A stretch of DNA of 64,000 nucleotides from Thermotoga profunda AZM34c06 (GTDB lineage: Bacteria; Thermotogota; Thermotogae; Thermotogales; DSM-5069), in assembly GCF_000828675.1 (NCBI RefSeq), contig NZ_AP014510.1, forward strand, positions 2,123,613-2,187,612, read 5' to 3'. This document shows, piece after piece, positions 36,299 to 51,073 of this stretch; within the stretch, counting starts at the first letter, position 1, and each line of letters starts with the position of its first letter. A program made the translations under genes and the position numbers. The notes beneath the pieces were generated by a model. It had not been told where the DNA came from and ran no database searches. It saw only the letters and a program-made list of their open reading frames with translations.

Positions 36299-37174
36299 TT
36301 GAAAAACCAATATCAATACCGTGGGGTTATGCTTGCTTTACTTACCTTGCTTTTGACTTTTGTGATTTTGAACATTGTTTGCCCAAGACTTGAGCAAATC
36401 GATTTATCATTCTTTCTGCCAGCAATTGTGGACCTGACCGCAAGATTCATGATAGTGTACATTGTCTTTGGATATTCATTCACTGGCTTGAAAATAGGTG
36501 TTTTCTTGTTCATGTACGCAAAATACCTCTCTGTACTTAGTGTATTCTTTGCGATTTCTCATGTCCATCAAATACAAAACATTTTAGAGGCAATAGGTGT
36601 TACTGCCGTAGCAATCCAATTGTTTTGGTTTTTCAAAGAAACGCTTGGTGATCAACTGTGGAAATTAGCTTTTTCAGATCATTTGACGGGATTGATGAAC
36701 AGAGGAGCATTCCTAAACGAATCACGCAAAACCCTGAAGGCATGTTTGCAAAAAACCAAACCAGCTGCGGTTGTTTATTTAGACTTAGACAGATTCAAAT
36801 CGATCAACGATAAACACGGTCATCACATGGGAGACCATGTGCTTGAATTAATTGGCGAAAGACTCAGATCGGTTGTGAGAAAAAACGATTTAGTTGGTCG
36901 AGTTGGTGGGGATGAATTCGTGATCGTTTTAGCAGATATTGACCAGAGAAACGTCGAAGAAATAGTTCAAAGATTAATAAAAACCCTTTCATGTCCAATA
37001 ATAATTGATGATAATCGCTTTTGTATTGGTGTAAGTGCTGGAGTGGCAATTTTTCCACAAGATGGCGAGACAATAGAAGATTTGATCAAAAAAGCCGATA
37101 AAGCCATGTATAAAGCTAAAAACAAATCAGTTGGATATATATTCTATTCACAACTGGATGTTGAAAATAATTGA
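36299..37174 (+). CDS. Membrane diguanylate cyclase (GGDEF)
   Basis: About 291 residues. The N-terminal 125 residues hold about four membrane helices with no recognised sensor name; the GGDEF domain follows. The active site is RVGGDEFVIVL and the inhibitory I-site RxxD is present as RKND, five residues before GGDEF, so product feedback should work. DHLTGLMNRGAF and LDLDRFKSINDKHGHHMGD are the substrate-binding blocks. It makes cyclic di-GMP from GTP. The TTG at 36299 is preferred over the GTG at 36290 because GGGGTGA sits in front of it. It stands alone between phoU and the rRNA operon. Confidence 0.92.
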   Translation: MKNQYQYRGVMLALLTLLLTFVILNIVCPRLEQIDLSFFLPAIVDLTARFMIVYIVFGYSFTGLKIGVFLFMYAKYLSVLSVFFAISHVHQIQNILEAIGVTAVAIQLFWFFKETLGDQLWKLAFSDHLTGLMNRGAFLNESRKTLKACLQKTKPAAVVYLDLDRFKSINDKHGHHMGDHVLELIGERLRSVVRKNDLVGRVGGDEFVIVLADIDQRNVEEIVQRLIKTLSCPIIIDDNRFCIGVSAGVAIFPQDGETIEDLIKKADKAMYKAKNKSVGYIFYSQLDVENN

Positions 37175-37182
37175 AGATAAAA

Positions 37183-37211
37183 AAAGAGGCTGCTTTAAAA
37201 GCAGCCTCTTT
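37183..37211 (-). terminator. Terminator of the rRNA operon
   Basis: AAAGAGGCTGC and GCAGCCTCTTT form an 11-bp stem around a seven-base loop. On the minus strand the right arm runs into a T-rich tail, the standard intrinsic form. It lies just past the 5S gene, and the plus strand may also use it for the diguanylate cyclase gene. Confidence 0.9.
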
Positions 37212-37216
37212 AAATC

Positions 37217-37335
37217 CCCGGGCACTACCTACTCTCACATGGAGTCGCCTCCATACTACCATCGGCCCAGAACGGCTTAACGGCCGGGTTCGGAATGGAA
37301 CCGGGTGTTTCCCGTTCTGGTATCGGCACCCGAGG
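37217..37335 (-). rRNA. rrf: 5S ribosomal RNA
   Basis: About 119 bases on the minus strand, with the self-complementary ends and internal blocks of bacterial 5S rRNA, including CCCGGTTCCATTCCGAACCC and GAGAGTAGGTAGTGCC. It follows 23S by about 40 bases and precedes the terminator. End positions are approximate to a few bases. Confidence 0.92.
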
Positions 37336-37356
37336 AAACCTCGAAGAGCCACTGGA

Positions 37357-40387
<3,031 letters not shown>

Positions 40388-40404
40388 TTCAATGACCCTT
40401 CCAT

Positions 40405-40480
40405 TGGTGGAGACGAGGGGATTCGAACCCCTGACTTCCTGCTTGCAAAGCAGGCGCTCTCCCAGCTGAGCTACGTCCCC
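40405..40480 (-). tRNA. tRNA-Ala (anticodon TGC)
   Basis: 76 bases on the minus strand, including an encoded CCA end. The anticodon stem CTGCT/AGCAG encloses TTTGCAA, giving the anticodon TGC for alanine. The T arm carries GGTTCGAATCC. It lies in the 16S-23S spacer after tRNA-Ile, the common bacterial arrangement. Confidence 0.97.
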
Positions 40481-40485
40481 GCCCA

Positions 40486-40562
40486 TGGTGGGCTCGGGAG
40501 GAGTCGAACCTCCGACCTCACGCTTATCAGGCGTGCGCTCTCACCAACTGAGCTACGAGCCC
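40486..40562 (-). tRNA. tRNA-Ile (anticodon GAT)
   Basis: 77 bases on the minus strand with an encoded CCA. The anticodon loop CTGATAA gives GAT for isoleucine, and the T arm has GGTTCGACTCC. It sits five bases from tRNA-Ala in the 16S-23S spacer. Confidence 0.97.
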
Positions 40563-40579
40563 TCTCAAGTCATTCAAAG

Positions 40580-42211
<1,632 letters not shown>

Positions 42212-42325
42212 ATTTCAATGACCCGAGGACAAAATACCTTGAGCCTTGTTCAGACTCCAATCCTTTTTATTTATTTTCTAAGACCCTTCATCTTTTGCTT
42301 GCTCTCTTATGAGCGACCAGGTATC

Positions 42326-42354
42326 ATAGTACCACCTGTCAACAACCATGTCAA
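42326..42354 (-). promoter_or_regulatory. rRNA operon promoter
   Basis: On the minus strand, a perfect TTGACA (42349-42354) is followed after exactly 17 bases by TACTAT (42326-42331). The transcript would start about 160 bases before 16S, leaving a leader that contains the 5' arm of the processing stem. A second TTGACA within the spacer has no -10 at a workable distance. Confidence 0.8.
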
Positions 42355-42389
42355 GTTACGAAAAAGTTAACTCTTGAGTAAGCCCCACC

Positions 42390-43094
42390 CTATCCACCCA
42401 AGTATGCTTGTTTCACCTTTTCGTTGCCGAGTAATTCTTTACCAGTTCCCTGAAGAACTATCTGTCCTGTCTCAAGAACGTATCCATAATCGGCTATGTT
42501 AAGTGCAGCATAGGCATTTTGTTCTATTAGGAGAATTGTCTTACCTTCTTGATGAATCTTGTCGATGACTTGGAAAAGTTCTTCAACTATTATCGGAGCA
42601 AGTCCTAAGGATGGTTCATCGAGCATGAGTAAATCTGGTCTACTCATGAGTGCTCTTGCTATTGCGAGCATTTGTTGTTCTCCACCGGAAAGTGTACCAC
42701 CTTTTTGATTGATTCTCTCTTTGAGTCTTGGAAAGAGTTCAAATACCAATTCCATATCTTGTTTTATACCTTCTTTATCTTTCCTTTGAAATGCACCAAC
42801 TAAAAGATTTTCTTGGACTGTCAGATTTGGAAAGATTCTTCGACCTTCAGGAACCATAGTGATTTTTTTGGAAACAATCTCATTGGTTGATTTGTTTGTT
42901 ATTTCTTCACCATCAAACAATATCTTGCCAGATTTTACTTTTACAAGTCCACAGATCGCTTTCAACGTTGTAGTTTTTCCAGCTCCATTCGAACCTATCA
43001 GAGTCACAATGGAACCTTTTTCAACTTTGAAAGATATCCCTTTCAATGCCCTTATCGCTCCATAATTTACTTGCAGATCCCTAACTTCGAGCAT
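42390..43094 (-). CDS. livF: Branched-chain amino acid ABC transporter ATPase LivF
   Basis: About 234 residues. Walker A GSNGAGKTT, signature LSGGEQQMLAIARALM, Walker B LLMLDEPSLG and the switch region LLIEQNAYAALNIADYGYV are typical of LivF. With LivG it drives import of leucine, isoleucine, valine or related ligands through LivH-LivM. The ATG at 43094 overlaps the livG end; a GTG at 43103 is possible. It is the last gene of the liv operon, ending about 30 bases from the rRNA promoter region. Confidence 0.93.
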   Translation of the reverse strand: MLEVRDLQVNYGAIRALKGISFKVEKGSIVTLIGSNGAGKTTTLKAICGLVKVKSGKILFDGEEITNKSTNEIVSKKITMVPEGRRIFPNLTVQENLLVGAFQRKDKEGIKQDMELVFELFPRLKERINQKGGTLSGGEQQMLAIARALMSRPDLLMLDEPSLGLAPIIVEELFQVIDKIHQEGKTILLIEQNAYAALNIADYGYVLETGQIVLQGTGKELLGNEKVKQAYLGG

Positions 43095-43857
43095 ATGCAC
43101 CACTTCCCAAATATGCTTTGATTACTTCTGGATTTTTCTGAATTTCGTTAGGAGAGCCACGAGCAATTACACAACCATGATCAAGAACAGTTATCTTTTC
43201 GCAGATCCCCATCACTACCTTCATGTCGTGTTCAATCAGTAAGATCGTTAAACCAAATTCATCCTTGATTTTTCTTATGAATTTCATCAACTCAAGAGTT
43301 TCCTCTGGGTTCATGCCTGCGGCGGGTTCATCGAGCAACAGTACCTTTGGTTTTGTGGCGAGCGCTCTTGCTATTTCAAGTTTTCTCTGATATCCATATG
43401 GAAGTGAGCTCGCTTTTTCATTCCTCAGTTTGTACAATCCAACTGCTTCAAGGAAATTTAACGATTCTTCGGTCATCTCTTTTTCTTCTTTGATGTAATT
43501 TGGTAAATCAAAGATAGCAGAAAAAATAGACGATCTCAATCTATAATGACATGCCACGCGTACATTATCAAGAACACTCATTTTTCCGAAGAGCTTTATA
43601 TTTTGAAAAGTTCTTGCTATACCCAAAGTTGCCGTCTCATGTGGTTTTTTCTTAGTAATGTCTTGATCCATGAATAATATCTTCCCCGAGTCTGCGGGAT
43701 AGACACCCGTTATTATATTGAAAATAGTTGTCTTACCGGCTCCATTGGGTCCTATGAGACCAGAGAGTTCACCCTGCTCGAGTTCCAGAGAGACATTGTT
43801 CACAGCTATCAATCCGCCGAATTTTTTGGTCACCTTGTCAAGTTTTAAGAGAGCCAC
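43081..43857 (-). CDS. livG: Branched-chain amino acid ABC transporter ATPase LivG
   Basis: 258 residues. Walker A GPNGAGKTT and Walker B VLLLDEPAAGMNPEE are clear; the signature is the LivG-type variant LPYGYQRKLEIARALA. RTFQNIKLFGKMSVLDNV is the Q-loop segment of the family, and LLIEHDMKVVMGICEKI the switch. It pairs with LivF. The gene begins three bases after livM. Confidence 0.93.
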   Translation of the reverse strand: MALLKLDKVTKKFGGLIAVNNVSLELEQGELSGLIGPNGAGKTTIFNIITGVYPADSGKILFMDQDITKKKPHETATLGIARTFQNIKLFGKMSVLDNVRVACHYRLRSSIFSAIFDLPNYIKEEKEMTEESLNFLEAVGLYKLRNEKASSLPYGYQRKLEIARALATKPKVLLLDEPAAGMNPEETLELMKFIRKIKDEFGLTILLIEHDMKVVMGICEKITVLDHGCVIARGSPNEIQKNPEVIKAYLGSGAYARS

Positions 43858-43860
43858 GAT

Positions 43861-44910
43861 TCACTCTCCTTCCTTCGAATGACCCTTTTTGAAAATGGAA
43901 AGAACACCTTCCCATGAAAATTCTCTATCGCCGAGTATTCCATGCCTAAAAAAGAGTACAGCGATCATGAGTATGATAGAGAAAATCAACATTCTCATAC
44001 CAGAGATACCAGGAATAGTAATACCAAAGATCTTCATTGGTGTTTCGACAATCCTCAGCCATTCCATCAAGAACGCAATCAAAACTCCTGAAATTACTGT
44101 TCCTGTTATACTTCCAAGCCCTCCAAGTAAAACTATAAGGACTATCTGAAAAGTGAGCATTATATTAAAGGCATTTGGATCGATTGTCATAACTAAACTC
44201 CCAAGTAATCCCCCAGCTATTCCCGCAAAGAAAGCCCCAACCACAAAGGCAAGAGTTTTATGACGAAAGAGATTCACACCCATCGCTTCTGCAGCCTCTT
44301 CGTTATCTCTAATCGCTTTTAATGCCCTTCCGTAACTTGAATCAATCAATCTTTTTATGAAAAATATGGTGAATACCGCCCAACCCCAGCTCCACCAAAG
44401 GTTCGTATATGTAGGTAACCCCTTCAAACCCAGGGGTCCATTAGTTATACTTTGCAAGTTATTGAACAATACTCTTATTATTTCAGAAAAACCATAAGTG
44501 ACTATTGCAAGATAGTCACCCTTGACTCTCATACATGGCGCTCCAACGAGAAAACCAGCACATGCAGCGAGTAATCCTCCTATGAGTAATGCTGGGAAAA
44601 ATGGTATTTGAATTTGATTCAATGGCCATATCAATGGTTTTATGAAAAAATTCATCGCCTTCAATTCTGGTGTCATATAAAGTAAAGCAGATGTGTAAGC
44701 ACCTATGGCCATAAATCCAGCGTGACCCAAAGAAAATTGTCCAGTGAATCCATTTATGAGGTTAAGACTTACTCCAAGAATGACATATATCGCGGCTACG
44801 TTCATAATTCTTACAATGTATGCATCAAAATTTGTTTGTGCATAGTGAATAAACAAGAAAAACAGAACAAGCAAAGATATCGTGAACCAAAATGATCGTT
44901 TCTTGTACAC
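43861..44910 (-). CDS. livM: Branched-chain amino acid ABC transporter permease LivM
   Basis: 349 residues with about nine or ten membrane helices. GFTGQFSLGHAGFMAIGAY is the LivM signature near the start, and ALKAIRDNEEAAEAMGVN is the coupling loop to the ATPases; GGLGSITGTVISGVLIAF follows. With LivH it forms the amino acid channel. The start is a GTG seven bases after AGGAGG. Confidence 0.93.
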   Translation of the reverse strand: MYKKRSFWFTISLLVLFFLFIHYAQTNFDAYIVRIMNVAAIYVILGVSLNLINGFTGQFSLGHAGFMAIGAYTSALLYMTPELKAMNFFIKPLIWPLNQIQIPFFPALLIGGLLAACAGFLVGAPCMRVKGDYLAIVTYGFSEIIRVLFNNLQSITNGPLGLKGLPTYTNLWWSWGWAVFTIFFIKRLIDSSYGRALKAIRDNEEAAEAMGVNLFRHKTLAFVVGAFFAGIAGGLLGSLVMTIDPNAFNIMLTFQIVLIVLLGGLGSITGTVISGVLIAFLMEWLRIVETPMKIFGITIPGISGMRMLIFSIILMIAVLFFRHGILGDREFSWEGVLSIFKKGHSKEGE

Positions 44911-44921
44911 ACATATACCTC

Positions 44922-45800
44922 CTATGCCTCACCAAATAAACCAGTTGGTTTAAATAGAAGTACAAAAACCAACACGATGAAAATAAATGCATCACGATAC
45001 CCTGCCAGATCTGGAAGGAATGCAACAAGCATTATAGAAATCATCCCAATTAGAAAGCCTCCTGTCATAGCTCCTTTGATACTACCAACTCCTCCTATTA
45101 TCGCCGCTGTGAAGGCACGCCATCCAGGGAAAACACCCATGAACGGCCATATTTGCGGATAACGTAAAGCCCAGAATATAGCACTTATCGCTGCCAGGCT
45201 CGAGCCAATTGCAAATGTGAAAGTAATGGTTTTGTCTACGTTTATTCCCATTAGTCTTGCTGTATCAAAATCATGTGAAAGTGCCCTCATTGCAAGTCCC
45301 ATTTTAGTTTTATACACAAGATAATTCAGAAACAAGAGTACAGCTATTGAAACAACGATTGTCACGATAGTTACAAGTTGTATCCTAACTCCTCCGATAT
45401 TCAAGGTTTTATTCAAAATCTGCGGCTGATAAAACGGTTTTTGCCTACCACCGAAAACAACTGTGGCGAAGTTTTCAAGTAGAAAAGACATACCTATAGC
45501 AGAGCACAATGAAGAAATTCTCGGGGCATCTCTCAAAGGTTTATAAGCAACCTTTTCGATTGATATTCCAAGTAATGCTGTGAGAAATATCGCACATAAA
45601 AAAGATAACCACCATGGAAATGAAAAGAGTGCTATTCCATAATAGACAAAAAAACAAGCCATCATAAATATATCTCCATGGGCAAAATTCACAAGTTTCA
45701 CAACACCATAGACTAAGGTATATCCAATTGCAACAAGACCAAAAACAAAACCAAGTGCAACTCCATTTGCCAAGTGTTGTAGAAACAACGTCCAACTCAT
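44922..45800 (-). CDS. livH: Branched-chain amino acid ABC transporter permease LivH
   Basis: About 292 residues with eight or so membrane helices. NGVALGFVFGLVAIGYTLVYG at the start and MRALSHDFDTARLMGINVD (coupling loop) are typical, and GGVGSIKGAMTGGFLIG closes the core. The ATG at 45800 has GGGGGTG in front; the adjacent TTG at 45803 is an alternative. A strong hairpin separates it from livK. Confidence 0.93.
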   Translation of the reverse strand: MSWTLFLQHLANGVALGFVFGLVAIGYTLVYGVVKLVNFAHGDIFMMACFFVYYGIALFSFPWWLSFLCAIFLTALLGISIEKVAYKPLRDAPRISSLCSAIGMSFLLENFATVVFGGRQKPFYQPQILNKTLNIGGVRIQLVTIVTIVVSIAVLLFLNYLVYKTKMGLAMRALSHDFDTARLMGINVDKTITFTFAIGSSLAAISAIFWALRYPQIWPFMGVFPGWRAFTAAIIGGVGSIKGAMTGGFLIGMISIMLVAFLPDLAGYRDAFIFIVLVFVLLFKPTGLFGEA

Positions 45801-45816
45801 CAAGGCACCCCCAAGA

Positions 45817-45843
45817 AATGTGCAGGCTTAAAGCCTGCACATT
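45817..45843 (-). other. Hairpin between livK and livH
   Basis: AATGTGCAGGCTT (45817-45829) and AAGCCTGCACATT (45831-45843) are exact complements around one base, giving a 13-bp inverted repeat two bases after the livK stop codon. No T-run follows. It matches the hairpins at 17446 and 29205 in position and could stabilise livK mRNA or reduce read-through into livH. Confidence 0.8.
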
Positions 45844-45845
45844 CT

Positions 45846-46964
45846 CTATTCCGTTGGTCTTACTGTTGTCACATAGACAAATTTTCCATCTTTCACAACT
45901 CTTATAACTGCATCTTTTATGGCATCTCCATTTTGATCTAATGTGATATAACCAGTTGCACCTTCAAAGTTTTTGGTAGCCGCAAGCGCATCTCTTATTG
46001 CTTTTGGATCGGGTTTTCCTGCTCTTTTAATTGCGTCTACAACCAACATATAAGCGTCATAACCGAGAGCTGCAAAAGCACTCGGATCTTTGCCATACTT
46101 TTCTCTGAACGATTTAATGAACTCTGCTGCCTTAGGTGTAGTCGTGGCTTCTGTATCAAAGTGTGTACTGAAATAACTTCCTTCCACGGCTTTGCCTCCA
46201 ACTTCGAGAAATTCCGGTGCTTCCCAGGTATCACCACCCAAGAAAATCTGTTTCATTCCAAGCTCACGTGCCTGTTTTATAATGAGAGCAGCTTCACCGT
46301 ATGCTGCAGCAGGAATAAAGATAACATCTGGATTCTTACTGTTTGCGAAGGTTAACTGTGCAGTGAAATCTTGGTCTCCAGTTTGATAGGAAATCACTCC
46401 CAAAACTGATTTGTTGTTTTTAGTCAACTTTTTGAAAGCTTCTTGGAAATAATGTGACAAACCCACAGAATAATCTGAAGCAATATCTTGAATGACAACA
46501 GCAGTTTTAGCGCCAAGTTTTTCGACAGCAAATTGTGCCATAACTGTACCCTGGAATGGATCGATGAAACATACTCTGAAAGCAAATGGTTTTCCAAGAG
46601 TCACCAGTGGATTTGTTGGAGAGCATCCAACCATAGGCACCCCGAGCTTGTTCGCAACTTCACTTCCAGGTATTGCAACAGCACTTCCATAACTACCTAT
46701 TATTGCAACAGCTTTGTGATATTCGATCAACCTGGCAACTGCATTAGAAGCCTCTACTTTGTCACTTTTGTTATCAACAAGTACGAGTTCAATAGGTCTT
46801 CCCAAAACTTCCTTCACTTGTTCATGTGCAAGATAGACGCCTTCCATGGTCATCTGACCACCCGCAGCGTAAGGACCCGTCATGGGTTCATATACACCTA
46901 TAACAATGGGTTCAGCAGCAAAAACCACTGATGCAACTAAAAGCAAAGGAATAACCCATCTCAT
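45846..46964 (-). CDS. livK: Branched-chain amino acid-binding protein LivJ/LivK
   Basis: About 372 residues with a signal peptide (RWVIPLLLVASVVFAAEP). The periplasmic-binding-protein type 1 fold is clear: IVIGVYEPMTGPYAAGGQM at the start, IIGSYGSAVAIPGSEVANKLG with the ligand-contact serine, and AAYGEAALIIKQARELG. It captures branched-chain amino acids, or another small amide, for LivHMGF. The ATG at 46964 follows AAAGGGGGTG; the open frame reaches 47000 without a ribosome-binding site. A TATAAT at 47032-47037 on this strand is the likely -10. Confidence 0.93.
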   Translation of the reverse strand: MRWVIPLLLVASVVFAAEPIVIGVYEPMTGPYAAGGQMTMEGVYLAHEQVKEVLGRPIELVLVDNKSDKVEASNAVARLIEYHKAVAIIGSYGSAVAIPGSEVANKLGVPMVGCSPTNPLVTLGKPFAFRVCFIDPFQGTVMAQFAVEKLGAKTAVVIQDIASDYSVGLSHYFQEAFKKLTKNNKSVLGVISYQTGDQDFTAQLTFANSKNPDVIFIPAAAYGEAALIIKQARELGMKQIFLGGDTWEAPEFLEVGGKAVEGSYFSTHFDTEATTTPKAAEFIKSFREKYGKDPSAFAALGYDAYMLVVDAIKRAGKPDPKAIRDALAATKNFEGATGYITLDQNGDAIKDAVIRVVKDGKFVYVTTVRPTE

Positions 46965-47012
46965 GAAAAACACCCCCTTTACGTGTGAAAAAAATCTCAT
47001 AATTGTTAATAA

Positions 47013-47990
<978 letters not shown>

Positions 47991-48022
47991 TTTATTAGCA
48001 TATCCCAAAGGAAGGTGAGTAG

Positions 48023-49963
48023 ATGAGAAGAATAGTGATTATTATCGAATTGGTATTGATCATAATACTATTTGTTATCAGTGGCAATGCGGAGGGATTT
48101 TTGACTGAGGTGACAGAAAAGAATGTGACAATAAGAGAAAATAAGAAAACAATTCAGAATGTCGTGATTCCAAAGATGATTGAAGAAATTCCTAACGATT
48201 ATTTTAAAGCATCGGAGCAGCCAGGAACATTGATAGATCTATACTACGATACATATGAATCCTTTTCTTATGAGAAAAAATCAAGACCACTTAAAAAACA
48301 TGCGATTGTATATCTTCCGTATGGTTATAACGAAAATCAGAAATATGACGTATTTTATTTGATGCACGGTGGTTGGGGAGATGAAACAACAATGCTCGGA
48401 ACTCCGGCTAAACCATCCTCCTTTAAAAATGTCATTGACAATGCAATCGCTGCAGGCGAGATCAACCCACTGATCATAGTATGTCCGACTTATAATAATA
48501 CAAATGAAAATGGATTGGATTCTGCCAACTTTTCTCTGGCGATGCAACTGACGAGAAATTACCATAAAGAATTATTAAATGATCTTATCCCTGCGGTGGA
48601 AGGAACGTATAGCACCTATGCTGCAGGTACATCTAAAGAAGATCTTATCGCTTCCCGTGATCACCGGGGATTCGGTGGATTTTCAATGGGTGCAGTCGCA
48701 ACTTGGCGAATATTTCAATATGGACTTGATTACTTTCGTTATTTCTTGCCAATGAGTTGTGGAACAACCCTTGATGACGAAAATATCTTTTCTGCAGCTA
48801 AATGGCATAACCCTTATGATTATTTTGTTTTTATAATGACAGGGACCAATGATTTTGCATACAGTTATGATAAAGCAAGAATGGAACTCATGAGATCTTC
48901 TCCTTATTTTATCGACATTGATGACAGTGTAGATGGTAATTTTGCATTTCGCATTAAACAAGGCTATTCCCATGATATGAGAGCCGCGATGGAATATATC
49001 TATAACGGGTTGAAAGCATTTTGGGGTGTTCAAGATGAGATTAAAGGACAATCGGAGAATAATTTGAACTTGAGAAAAAACCAATCTCGAAAAATTTTTA
49101 CTGCAAATACAAAAATCGAAGATGTAATAAAAGATCCAGCTTTTAAGGATTTTGGTAGATTTCTTTTTCCAACTAACAAAAATTACTATAGTGGAAATAC
49201 TCTTGGGGAACTTTCACTTATGTGGTATAACAACATTAATCCAAATAAAACAGTGGAAATTGTAAATTACTTGAAAGAAAAGGCTGATTCAGGCGAAACC
49301 ATTTTCTATGATATCTATTCCAATGAAGAAAAATTACAAGATCCAAGCAAAAAAGACACAGGGTTATTTTTCTTTCGTGGCAAAACAGGATCAAAAACAG
49401 CAATTATTTGTGCAGGCGGAGGGTTTGTATATGTTGGCGCAATGCAGGATAGTTTTCCACACGCTCTTGAACTGAGTAAAAAAGGGTATAATGCGTTTGC
49501 TTTAATTTATCGTCCTGGTGCACAAACTGGTTGTGAAGATCTTGCAAGGGCAATTGCTTTTTTGTATGAGAATGCTGACGAGCTTGGAATAGATATGAAA
49601 GACTATTCTCTATGGGGAGGTTCAGCCGGGGCACGGCTGGTAACATGGCTTGGAAGTTATGGTACAGAAAACTTTGGTGAGAAACAATATCCGCGTCCTG
49701 CAGTCGTGATCATGCAATATACTGGTTTGTCTGAAGTAACAGGGAAAGAACCTCCAACATTTGCATGTGTTGGAACAAATGATTGGATTGTACCTTATAA
49801 AGTAATGGAAGATAGGATCAATAAGATAAGAAAAAATGGAATTGATGCAGAAATAAAAATCTTTCCCGGACTTTCACACGGATTTGGACTTGGTGAAGGA
49901 ACTATCGCGGAAGGATGGATCAATGATGCTATTAAATTCTGGGAAAAACACATGAAAAAATAA
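48023..49963 (+). CDS. Two-domain secreted esterase (CE1-like plus HSL-like hydrolase)
   Basis: 646 residues. An N-terminal signal or anchor (VIIIELVLIIILFVISGNAEG) is followed by two complete alpha/beta-hydrolase domains. The first (about 70-345) is feruloyl-esterase/CE1-like: FYLMHGGWGDE and nucleophile Ser221 in GFGGFSMGAVATW, with GYSHDMRA supplying the histidine. The second (about 425-646) is HSL-like: AIICAGGGFVYVG, GGSAGARLVTWLG with its serine, and FPGLSHGFGLG. Such fusions occur in Firmicutes glycan-degradation genes as far as I recall. Codon use looks somewhat different from its neighbours. Substrate unknown; an acetylated or feruloylated polysaccharide is plausible. Confidence 0.8.
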   Translation: MRRIVIIIELVLIIILFVISGNAEGFLTEVTEKNVTIRENKKTIQNVVIPKMIEEIPNDYFKASEQPGTLIDLYYDTYESFSYEKKSRPLKKHAIVYLPYGYNENQKYDVFYLMHGGWGDETTMLGTPAKPSSFKNVIDNAIAAGEINPLIIVCPTYNNTNENGLDSANFSLAMQLTRNYHKELLNDLIPAVEGTYSTYAAGTSKEDLIASRDHRGFGGFSMGAVATWRIFQYGLDYFRYFLPMSCGTTLDDENIFSAAKWHNPYDYFVFIMTGTNDFAYSYDKARMELMRSSPYFIDIDDSVDGNFAFRIKQGYSHDMRAAMEYIYNGLKAFWGVQDEIKGQSENNLNLRKNQSRKIFTANTKIEDVIKDPAFKDFGRFLFPTNKNYYSGNTLGELSLMWYNNINPNKTVEIVNYLKEKADSGETIFYDIYSNEEKLQDPSKKDTGLFFFRGKTGSKTAIICAGGGFVYVGAMQDSFPHALELSKKGYNAFALIYRPGAQTGCEDLARAIAFLYENADELGIDMKDYSLWGGSAGARLVTWLGSYGTENFGEKQYPRPAVVIMQYTGLSEVTGKEPPTFACVGTNDWIVPYKVMEDRINKIRKNGIDAEIKIFPGLSHGFGLGEGTIAEGWINDAIKFWEKHMKK

Positions 49964-49982
49964 TATTTGGGAGGAATAGAAA

Positions 49983-50513
49983 ATGGCTAATTCTAAAATT
50001 CTCATCGCTTATTTTTCTCGCAGGGGAAACAATTATTTCAATGGCAGAATTACTAATTTGTCAATTGGAAATACAGAAATAGTTGCTCAAAAAATACAAA
50101 AACTAACAGGTAGTGATCTATTCGAAATCAAAACAGTAAAGCAATATCCAGAAGATTATTATAAAACAACGGAAATGGCAAAAGAAGAAAAAAGGAAAAA
50201 TGCTAGACCAGAACTTGCAAATAAACTCGAAAATATAAGTTCATATGAAATGATTTTCCTTAGATATCCCAATTGGTGGGGAACAATGCCAATGGCAGTA
50301 TTTACTTTTTTAGAGTCTTACGATTTTACAGGAAAGACCATTGCTCCATTTTGCACACACGAAGGGAGTGGACTTGGAAGTAGTGAACACGATATAAAGA
50401 AATTGTGCCCAAATGCAAATGTATTACCAGGACTAGCTATTAGAGGGAGTAATGTTAACCAAGCTGACAAAGACATTCAAAACTGGTTATCAAAACTTGG
50501 TTTATCAACTTAA
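49983..50513 (+). CDS. Flavodoxin-like protein
   Basis: 176 residues of a long-chain flavodoxin fold. ILIAYFSRRGNNY is the FMN phosphate loop, RYPNWWGTMPMAVFTFLE the flavin-edge loop, and APFCTHEGSGLGSSEHDI the third ligand loop, the flavodoxin_4 pattern. It probably transfers electrons or reduces quinones; the aldo-keto reductase and esterase lie upstream in the same direction. GGGAGGAAT precedes the ATG by a good distance. Confidence 0.87.
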   Translation: MANSKILIAYFSRRGNNYFNGRITNLSIGNTEIVAQKIQKLTGSDLFEIKTVKQYPEDYYKTTEMAKEEKRKNARPELANKLENISSYEMIFLRYPNWWGTMPMAVFTFLESYDFTGKTIAPFCTHEGSGLGSSEHDIKKLCPNANVLPGLAIRGSNVNQADKDIQNWLSKLGLST

Positions 50514-50590
50514 AAAATGAGGAAAAATTAAAATGGGTAAGAATAGCTGAAATCTAATGTGATCTAAAATCTTTAAAAAGGGGTATATTA

Positions 50591-50969
50591 ATGAAAATAG
50601 CTGAGGTTAGTAAAAAATATGGGATTTCGCCGCATACGCTTAGATATTACGAAAAAAATTGGTTTGATACCAAAAACACGAAGATATGAAAATGGAATTA
50701 GAAATTACACAGAAGACGATTGTAGATGGATAGAATTTATATTATGCATGAGAAAGGCAGGAGTGGAAATTGAAACTTTGGTTGAATACACGAGGCTTTT
50801 GCAGAAGGGTGATGAAACCTTAGAAAGAAGGAGGCAGCTTCTTATATTACAAAGGGACAAGCTGCTTATGCGAGTTGAAGAAATGCAAAAGGCTCTTGAT
50901 AAGTTGAACCTTAAAATAAAACAGTATGAAGAAATGATTGCTCCGATTGAAAGAAATTTAATAAAATAA
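50591..50969 (+). pseudogene. MerR-family regulator disrupted by a frameshift at an A7 tract
   Basis: The start ATG at 50591 opens a typical MerR helix-turn-helix: KIAEVSKKYGISPHTLRYYEK. The frame then continues to a TGA at 50687-50689 after 32 codons. In the +1 frame the expected continuation IGLIPKTRRYENGIRNYTED appears, and runs to a TAA at 50967-50969 with a helical dimerisation segment. The switch falls at a run of seven A bases (50652-50658); six would restore one frame of about 125 residues. It may be a true mutation, a sequencing error or transcriptional slippage. It follows an aldo-keto reductase, esterase and flavodoxin that it may have regulated. Confidence 0.85.
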
Positions 50970-51073
50970 GGAAACTATAGAATGTGGTAAAAGACAATAT
51001 AGATATAGATAGAGATAAATAATAAAAAATATAACGAATTGAGATTTTTATAAACAAAAAGCTTTAATCTTCG

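Noticed and set aside
46488..46931. 147-codon plus-strand frame inside livK
   Set aside because: Antisense shadow of a clear binding-protein gene, with no ribosome-binding site.
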